From: JBBRBB01 sp038206235
GTDB lineage: Bacteria; Bacteroidota; Bacteroidia; Chitinophagales; Chitinophagaceae
Length of the DNA: 64,000 nt
Direction of reading: 5' to 3'
Assembly: GCA_038206235.1 (NCBI GenBank)
Contig: JBBRBB010000021.1
Span: 14,139 to 78,138 of the forward strand
The notes under the pieces are model-generated. The model searched no databases. It was not told the origin of the DNA and was given only the letters and a program-made list of their open reading frames with translations. Shown piece after piece: positions 59,070 to 64,000 of the stretch. The position numbers and the translations under genes were made by a program. How positions within the stretch are numbered: the stretch's first letter is position 1; each line of letters starts with the position of its first letter.

Positions 59070-59843
59070 ATGTTTCGTCTCGATAATAAAACAGCAATTG
59101 TAACCGGCGGCGGAAGCGGAATTGGTAAAGCTATCTGTAAAATATTTGCACAGCAGAAAGCGAATGTCTTTGTTGTTGATATGGATGAGGCAGGCTCTGT
59201 AAATACGGTGGAAGAAATTATCTCAAATGGCGGCAAAGCAAGTTTCAAAAAATGCAACGTGGCTAATCAACAGGCCGTAAAAGAAACTGTGAATGAAATT
59301 TTTCAAGCCACAGAAAAAATAGACATTCTTATAAACAACGCAGGCATTGCGCATGTAGGTACTGTAGAAACTACTACAGAAGAAGATTTTCAAAAATTGT
59401 TTGATGTAAATGTAAAAGGCGTATATAATTTTTTACATGCTGTGATTCCGCACATGAAAAACTCCGGTGGCGTTATTATCAATATGGCTTCGGTTGTTTC
59501 ATCCGTCGGAATTCCAGACCGCTTTGCATACACTATGACAAAGGGCGCTGTTGTTGGTATTACTTTATCTGTTGCAAAGGATTACATTAATTACAATATT
59601 CGCTGCAACTGTATTTCTCCCGGTCGTGTGCATACGCCTTTTGTTGATGGCTTTATCGCAAAAAATTATCCGGGAAAAGAAAAAGAAATGTTTGAAAAGC
59701 TTTCTAAAACACAACCAATAGGCAGAATGGCAAAGCCTGAAGAAATTGCATACCTCGCTTTATATCTTTGCAGCGATGAAGCATCTTTTGTTACAGGCTG
59801 CGATTACCCGATTGATGGCGGTTTCATTAAACTAAATAATTAA
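59070..59843 (+). CDS. SDR family dehydrogenase of the sugar acid pathway
   Basis: 257 residues. NAD-binding TGGGSGIGKAICKIF, VVDMDEAG (Asp at the end of beta2 favours NAD), ILINNAGIAHVG, and the active site Ser in MASVVSSVG with YTMTKGAVVG (Y-x3-K). The end PEEIAYLALYLCSDEASFVTGCDYPIDGG is classic SDR. It could be L-fucose dehydrogenase or 2-keto-3-deoxy-L-fuconate dehydrogenase; the neighbouring lactonase and FAH fit both. Confidence 0.88.
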   Translation: MFRLDNKTAIVTGGGSGIGKAICKIFAQQKANVFVVDMDEAGSVNTVEEIISNGGKASFKKCNVANQQAVKETVNEIFQATEKIDILINNAGIAHVGTVETTTEEDFQKLFDVNVKGVYNFLHAVIPHMKNSGGVIINMASVVSSVGIPDRFAYTMTKGAVVGITLSVAKDYINYNIRCNCISPGRVHTPFVDGFIAKNYPGKEKEMFEKLSKTQPIGRMAKPEEIAYLALYLCSDEASFVTGCDYPIDGGFIKLNN

Positions 59844-59868
59844 TTTTCTAAAAATTTCAAGCTGCGGT

Positions 59869-60819
59869 ATGTCTTATGAAACAATTATATCAGGAACTGG
59901 TGATGATAAAAAAATTCTTCTGCGAAATAAAGTTTCAGAAACAGAAGCAGAAATATTTTCTTTTGGCGCTTTATTAAATAGTTTCAGCATTCAGCACAAT
60001 GGAAAGCTGCAAAATGTAGTTGATGGTTTTTCAAATGTTGATGAAGCAAGGAAAGAAATAACCCCGGGTTTTAAAAGCGCCAAATTAAGCCCTTTTGTTT
60101 GCAGGCTTAAAAACGGCGAGTATCAATTTAATGAGAGGCTTTTTATCACAGATAAATTTTTTATGAAAGAGCATGCATTGCATGGTTTATTGTACGATGC
60201 TGATTTTATTCTTACCGAATATGGCGCCGATGACAACAAAGCCTTTGCAAAATTTGTGTATACTTATAAAAATTTGAATGAAGGTTTTCCATTTCCTTAT
60301 AAAACAGAAATTACATATCAGCTCGAAGAGCAAAATCGTTTATCTGTTACCACGCAAATTAGTAATGAAGGAAAAACGGCTATGCCTTTGGCTGATGGCT
60401 GGCATCCCTATTTCACCTTAGGAAAAACGATTGATGATTGCTCTCTTCAATTTGAGAGTGAAACCATGCTTGAATTTGATGCAGGCTTAATTCCTACAAA
60501 AGAAAAAATTGATGATACAAGATTTTTACATCCCTCCTCATTAGAAGGTATTGGACTCGATAATTGTTTTGAATTAAAAAAATATTTAAACAGGCCGCGA
60601 TGCTTTTTAAAAAATGAAAATCTTACTCTTGCCATAGAGCCTGATGCATCTTATCCTTATCTTCAAATCTACACACCGCCGCATCGCAGAAGTATTGCCA
60701 TAGAAAATGTAAGCAGCGCCCCTGATGCTTTTAATAATAAAATGGGATTAATAATATTACAACCGGGCGAACAAAGAGTTTTTAAAACTGCTTACCAGAT
60801 TTTCGGTAATAAGTCATAA
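59869..60819 (+). CDS. Aldose 1-epimerase family protein
   Basis: 316 residues with the galactose mutarotase-like fold: EAEIFSFGALLNSFSIQHNGK at the N terminus, KEHALHGLLYDADF (catalytic His), GWHPYFTLGKT and the late PYLQIYTPPHRRSIAIE with the second acidic region. It interconverts alpha and beta sugar anomers, which would feed the dehydrogenase of this cluster. The stop overlaps the convergent ridA stop by 6 nt. Confidence 0.88.
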   Translation: MSYETIISGTGDDKKILLRNKVSETEAEIFSFGALLNSFSIQHNGKLQNVVDGFSNVDEARKEITPGFKSAKLSPFVCRLKNGEYQFNERLFITDKFFMKEHALHGLLYDADFILTEYGADDNKAFAKFVYTYKNLNEGFPFPYKTEITYQLEEQNRLSVTTQISNEGKTAMPLADGWHPYFTLGKTIDDCSLQFESETMLEFDAGLIPTKEKIDDTRFLHPSSLEGIGLDNCFELKKYLNRPRCFLKNENLTLAIEPDASYPYLQIYTPPHRRSIAIENVSSAPDAFNNKMGLIILQPGEQRVFKTAYQIFGNKS

Positions 60820-61200
60820 ATTTAAAGTCGCTATCATACTTATCTCTACATTCGCATCCTTTGGTAAGCCCTTCACAGCAATGGTTTCACGGGCAGGATA
60901 ATCACTGTTGAAGTAAGAGCCATACACTTCATTCACTTCAGTAAACAAGCTCATATCACTCAAGAAAATGGTTGTTTTTACAACGTGATCAAAAGTAATA
61001 TGCGCTTCATCAATAATGGCACGAAGGTTTTTCATCACCTGGTGTGTTTCGCTTTTTATATCATCCGCAATTAATTTACCTGTTGCAGGGTTTAGCGCAA
61101 CTTGTCCGCTGATGAATAACATTCCTCCACCTTTAACAGCCTGGTTATATGGACCGATAGGAGAGGGGGCTTTTTCAGTGATTATAATTTGTTTGCTCAT
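60814..61200 (-). CDS. ridA: RidA family enamine/imine deaminase
   Basis: 128 residues. APSPIGPYNQAVKGGGMLFISGQVALNPATG at the N terminus, then ETHQVMKNLRAIIDEAHITFDHVVKTTIFLSDMSLF and YPARETIAVKGLPKDANVEISMIA, all signature segments of RidA/YjgF. The active Arg in ARETIAV is present. It hydrolyses reactive 2-aminoacrylate-type enamines. Convergent with the epimerase gene. Confidence 0.95.
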   Translation of the reverse strand: MSKQIIITEKAPSPIGPYNQAVKGGGMLFISGQVALNPATGKLIADDIKSETHQVMKNLRAIIDEAHITFDHVVKTTIFLSDMSLFTEVNEVYGSYFNSDYPARETIAVKGLPKDANVEISMIATLNL

Positions 61201-61280
61201 TATGACAGAGTTTAATTCAAAGCAAATTGCGCAATTTCCTTCACGTGTGCAACCTATTTTTGCACATCAATGAAAGAGAT

Positions 61281-61913
61281 ATGAAAATAGCTGTTAGGGC
61301 GAATGAAAAACAGAAGCTTGAATTTCTTAGTAAAAACATTGCAGATAATATCAGCATACAATGGATAAAGCAGGATGAAAATCTTAACGCACACCCGGAT
61401 GTTTATTTCGATTTGCTCTTCGATGATATTAATCTCAGCAACAACATTCTTGCTACTGATATATTGGTTTTTGCCAATGCTGTTAGCTGCACGTGTAAAG
61501 AAATAAATCGCAGCAATTATTTTCGTATTAATGCATGGAATGGCTTTCTTTCAAACCAAATTATAGAAGTGGCAACAGACAATGAACAAACAAAAAAAAA
61601 TGCAGAAAATATTTTGAATGAATTAAACTGGAATTTTATCTGGGTTCCTGATGTATCGGGCATGATAACCGCAAGAGTAATAAGCATGCTCATCAATGAG
61701 GCCTATTTTGCTTTGCAGGATGAAGTGAGCACCAAAGAAGAAATAGATATTGCAATGAAGCTTGGCACCAATTATCCTTACGGACCTTTTGAATGGGCTG
61801 AAAAAATTGGATTACAAAAAGTGTATCATCTTTTAAAAAAATTAAATGATACAAGTTCAAGATATGAAGTATCTCAATTGCTGCAGCAGGAGGCAAAACA
61901 AAATATCTTGTAA
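61281..61913 (+). CDS. 3-hydroxyacyl-CoA dehydrogenase C-terminal-like protein with degenerate NAD domain
   Basis: 210 residues from MKIAVRANEKQ at 61281. The C-terminal half (about 120-205) is a 3HCDH domain: IWVPDVSGMITARVISMLINEAYFALQDEVSTKEEIDIAMKLGTNYPYGPFEWAEKIGL. The N-terminal half lacks the Gly-rich NAD loop (GxGxxG) and is shorter than in true dehydrogenases. The domain may bind acyl-CoA or a partner without catalysis. It starts 80 nt from the ridA start, divergently, and precedes the glycosylase gene. Confidence 0.75.
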   Translation: MKIAVRANEKQKLEFLSKNIADNISIQWIKQDENLNAHPDVYFDLLFDDINLSNNILATDILVFANAVSCTCKEINRSNYFRINAWNGFLSNQIIEVATDNEQTKKNAENILNELNWNFIWVPDVSGMITARVISMLINEAYFALQDEVSTKEEIDIAMKLGTNYPYGPFEWAEKIGLQKVYHLLKKLNDTSSRYEVSQLLQQEAKQNIL

Positions 61914-61957
61914 ATGAAAACCCCGGTTACGAAATCTTTAAAATTCAACTTTACACC

Positions 61958-62566
61958 ATGCAATACATGAAGCACCTGAAACAGCAGGATAAAATTCTTG
62001 CAACCATTATTAAGCAACCGATACACCATGAAATGAAGCTGCATAAAAATATTCCGCTGCGGCTTATGGCAAGCATTATGAGCCAGCAATTAAGCACTAA
62101 GGTGGCACAGGTTTTTCGTCGCCGGTTTCTCGAACTATTTAACGGAAAAGAACCAACACCCAAACAGGTTTTAGAAATACCTTTTGAAACGCTGCGTAGC
62201 ATTGGTCTTTCAAATGCAAAAACACATTATGTGCGCAACGTAGCAACTTTTTGTATTGAAAATAATATTACCGATAAGAAGCTGCTTGCAATGAAAGATG
62301 ATGAGATACTTGAACTGCTTTCAAACATAAAAGGCGTAGGTAAATGGACAGTTGAAATGCTGCTGATGTTTACACTTGGCAGAGAAGATATTTTTGCAGT
62401 GGACGATGGAGGCTTGCAGCAATCAATGATTCGCTTATATAATTTAAGAACTAAGAATAAGAAAAGATTGCGTGAAAAATTATTGAAGATATCTGCCAAA
62501 TGGAGCCCTTACAGAACGTATGCATGTTTGTATTTGTGGAGCTGGAAAGATGCATCGAAGAAATGA
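61958..62566 (+). CDS. DNA-3-methyladenine glycosylase, AlkA-like (HhH-GPD)
   Basis: 202 residues. Helix-hairpin-helix-GPD superfamily: the N-terminal SIMSQQLSTKVAQVFRRRF, the HhH motif LLSNIKGVGKWTVEMLLMFTLG and the catalytic Asp in IFAVDDGGLQQSMI. It lacks the AlkA N-terminal domain, as do many Bacteroidota members. It removes alkylated purines from DNA. A heptanucleotide array begins directly at the stop codon. Confidence 0.9.
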   Translation: MQYMKHLKQQDKILATIIKQPIHHEMKLHKNIPLRLMASIMSQQLSTKVAQVFRRRFLELFNGKEPTPKQVLEIPFETLRSIGLSNAKTHYVRNVATFCIENNITDKKLLAMKDDEILELLSNIKGVGKWTVEMLLMFTLGREDIFAVDDGGLQQSMIRLYNLRTKNKKRLREKLLKISAKWSPYRTYACLYLWSWKDASKK

Positions 62567-62650
62567 CGTTTTTCGTTTTTCGTTTTTCGTTTCTTGTTTC
62601 TTGTCTCTTGTCTCTTGTTTCTTGTTTCTTGTCTCTTGTTTCTTGTTATT
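62567..62650. repeat. Uninterrupted heptanucleotide array (CGTTTTT/TGTTTCT/TGTCTCT)
   Basis: Twelve successive units of exactly 7 nt: CGTTTTT three times, CGTTTCT, TGTTTCT, TGTCTCT twice, TGTTTCT twice, TGTCTCT, TGTTTCT, TGTTATT. It begins directly after the glycosylase stop. The sequence drifts but the period does not. Confidence 0.9.
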
Positions 62651-62680
62651 TGTTTATTATTTCATAAAGCTGAATGAAGG

Positions 62681-62729
62681 CTGCCAACTGATAGCTGCAA
62701 ACTGTCAACTGCAAACTGCCAACTGTTGT
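62681..62729. repeat. Heptanucleotide array (CTGCCAA family)
   Basis: CTGCCAA, CTGATAG, CTGCAAA, CTGTCAA, CTGCAAA, CTGCCAA, CTGTTGT, seven units in register, ending 3 nt before the stop of the minus-strand SDR at 62733. The same family appears at 28690-28719 and in metH1 at 4950-4977. Confidence 0.85.
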
Positions 62730-62732
62730 CTT

Positions 62733-63488
62733 TCAACTCTTTCTATAAACGACTGTTGGCGAGGCTTGCGCCGCAGCATACATCACTACATCTGCAATGG
62801 TAACATGCGCAGGTGCTGTAACTGCGTATACAATGGCATCTGCAACATCTTCTGCAGCTAATGGCTGAAAACCTTCATACACTTTTTTTGCTCTTTCAGC
62901 ATCACCCTTAAAACGCACCATTGAAAATTCTGTTTCCACTAATCCCGGTGCAATGCTGGTTACTTTGATGCCGTGTTGCGTAAGGTCGAAACGCATGCCT
63001 TCGCTAATCGCTTCTACTGCTCTTTTTGATGCGCAATACACAGCGCCATTTTGATAAGTATATTTTCCGGCAACAGAACTCAGATTTACAATATGTCCTG
63101 TTTTTCGCTGCACCATTTGCGGCATAATGGCTCTTGAAACATAAAGCAAACCCTTCACATTGCTGTCAATCATAGCATCCCAGTCATTCACATCTCCCTC
63201 CTCGATTGAAGAAAGCCCATGCGCATTGCCTGCGCTGTTTATAAGTATGTCAATCATTTTCCATTCCGGCGGCAGCGATTCAATTGTATCAAAAACTTCT
63301 TTGCTGTTACGAACATCAAAGTTGAGAGTATGCACATTCACGAATGATGATAATTCGCTTTTCAGTTCATCCAATCTTTGCTGCCTTCTGCCGCACAGCA
63401 CAAGATGAATACCGAGTGCTGCCAATTTTTTTGCAGTTGCCAAACCAATACCCGAAGTAGCGCCGGTGATAAATGCAATTTTTGCCAT
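62733..63488 (-). CDS. SDR family NADP-dependent oxidoreductase (YdfG-like)
   Basis: 251 residues. TGATSGIGLATAKKLAALG, LCGRRQQRLDELKSEL (basic residues at the end of beta2 favour NADP), LINSAGNAHG, catalytic Ser in NLSSVAGKY and YCASKRAVEA (Y-x3-K). Resembles YdfG/serine 3-dehydrogenase-like SDRs that reduce small hydroxy acids or oxo compounds. The gene stop lies next to a heptanucleotide array. Confidence 0.9.
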   Translation of the reverse strand: MAKIAFITGATSGIGLATAKKLAALGIHLVLCGRRQQRLDELKSELSSFVNVHTLNFDVRNSKEVFDTIESLPPEWKMIDILINSAGNAHGLSSIEEGDVNDWDAMIDSNVKGLLYVSRAIMPQMVQRKTGHIVNLSSVAGKYTYQNGAVYCASKRAVEAISEGMRFDLTQHGIKVTSIAPGLVETEFSMVRFKGDAERAKKVYEGFQPLAAEDVADAIVYAVTAPAHVTIADVVMYAAAQASPTVVYRKS

Positions 63489-63624
63489 GATTTATTTTTG
63501 CTGTTAAGATATGAAGTTGCGAAATTGCAGCTATAGATTTTTTTAGGATATAGAGTTTCTGTGAATTTTCTTTTTTATCAAATAAGGATAAGAGAATTTA
63601 TTCTGTAATTCAATCAACTGACTT

Positions 63625-63936
63625 TTAAAGACAAACAAAATTTTGTTGAAAAAAGCCTCTTAAAATAATATGGACCGGGCATAAAAATATTTTTCCTGAA
63701 GTGTTCGGGATAATTATTTCGTCGGTTAACATTTCACGAAGCTTTCCTTTTCCTGCTATTTTTAAGAGCGTATACCAATTGTAGCTGGCTAATAGTTTTA
63801 CATAAAGATTTTCACGGGTTACTCCGCGTATAACAAATTTCTTTCCTGAAAAAAGTTCTCCCAGTTCTTCTTCCGTAAGATTAACATCCCACAAAAGTGG
63901 CTTTAGATATTCACGGGTTAATATTTGATTTTCCAT
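63625..63936 (-). CDS. Conserved small hypothetical protein, possibly frameshifted at its end
   Basis: 103 residues: REYLKPLLWDVNLTEEELGELFSGK, then VIRGVTRENLYVKLLASYNWYTLLKIAGKGKLREMLTDEI. This is a widespread short family of unknown function with a conserved LKPLLWD start and SYNWYTLLKI core. The C-terminal part in this frame ends unlike family members, while the neighbouring frame reads PEHFRKNIF and YYFKRLF, closer to the usual tail. A single-base indel near 63705 may have replaced the end. The rest of the window (63937-64000) shows nothing. Confidence 0.6.
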   Translation of the reverse strand: MENQILTREYLKPLLWDVNLTEEELGELFSGKKFVIRGVTRENLYVKLLASYNWYTLLKIAGKGKLREMLTDEIIIPNTSGKIFLCPVHIILRGFFQQNFVCL

Positions 63937-64000
63937 GTATTACCGAATCTTATTTTTCAAAGTTAGAGAAAATAACTGCCTTCTCTCTTTGGAATAAGCG

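Overview
The window is an AT-rich chromosomal segment from a member of the Bacteroidota, most likely close to Chitinophagaceae. No rRNA gene is present, so this rests on gene content: PorT and a type IX (T9SS) C-terminal sorting domain, bacillithiol synthase BshA, a split cobalamin-dependent methionine synthase, the fused mutase IcmF, MarR/ArsR-type control and Bacteroidota-style promoter boxes (TTTG ... TAnnTTTG). Most genes are housekeeping or metabolic and intact. No tRNA, rRNA, CRISPR array or intact prophage was found.

Layout. 1-10.8 kb: the tail of a cytochrome-like protein, a DUF1080 lipoprotein, a DUF4242 protein, a thioesterase, bshA, an M28 peptidase, then metH1 - YhcG-type nuclease - metH2, CsbD and a PAP2 phosphatase. 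10.9-15.2 kb: a complete but dead xanthine dehydrogenase locus (xdhB, xdhA) and a dead lipoprotein gene. 15.2-20 kb: YcxB and PhoD-like genes, a candidate small RNA, a nuclease-like gene, an aspartyl protease and an IS5-type transposase remnant. 20-25.1 kb: ruvB, a MarR regulator with two matching palindromes, two NAD(P)-binding proteins, porT and menG. 25.2-30.2 kb: a PIN toxin-antitoxin pair, an arsR-merTP operon with two Cys-rich genes, a dead VOC gene, moxR and a deleted MazEF/PemIK remnant. 30.4-36.5 kb: an RND pump and TolC, a two-gene unit of unknown function, and kdsB. 36.6-45 kb: an omega-amidase, an FAH protein, neuB-neuC-neuA for a nonulosonic acid, an MBOAT/SGNH acylation pair and a methyltransferase. 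45-53 kb: a flavin reductase, a carboxypeptidase-regulatory-domain protein, an orphan antitoxin-like gene, lysS, a delta-60/T9SS protein and an alpha/beta hydrolase. 53-57 kb: icmF. 57-64 kb: a likely non-phosphorylative L-fucose-type sugar acid pathway (FAH hydrolase, lactonase, SDR, aldose epimerase), RidA, an atypical 3-hydroxyacyl-CoA dehydrogenase family protein, an AlkA-like glycosylase, an SDR and a conserved small protein.

Two kinds of structure are not explained by the ordinary genes. First, short GC-rich palindromes sit in frame inside protein-coding genes (icmF four times, the omega-amidase once, the YhcG gene twice). In icmF one of them directly borders a whole DUF559 PD-(D/E)XK nuclease domain inserted between the B12 and G-protein domains. 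A second PD-(D/E)XK-type nuclease gene (YhcG/DUF1016) lies in the methionine synthase operon. Together they suggest insertion elements that enter essential metabolic genes without breaking the frame. Second, many intergenic gaps, often ending at a start codon, consist of short arrays with a strict or near 7-8 nt period but different sequences. The same heptamer family also occurs inside metH1.

The decayed loci (xdhAB, a lipoprotein, VOC, MazEF) carry several single-base homopolymer indels, which could be sequencing errors. The xdhB nonsense codon and two internal deletions (xdhB, mazF) cannot be explained that way.
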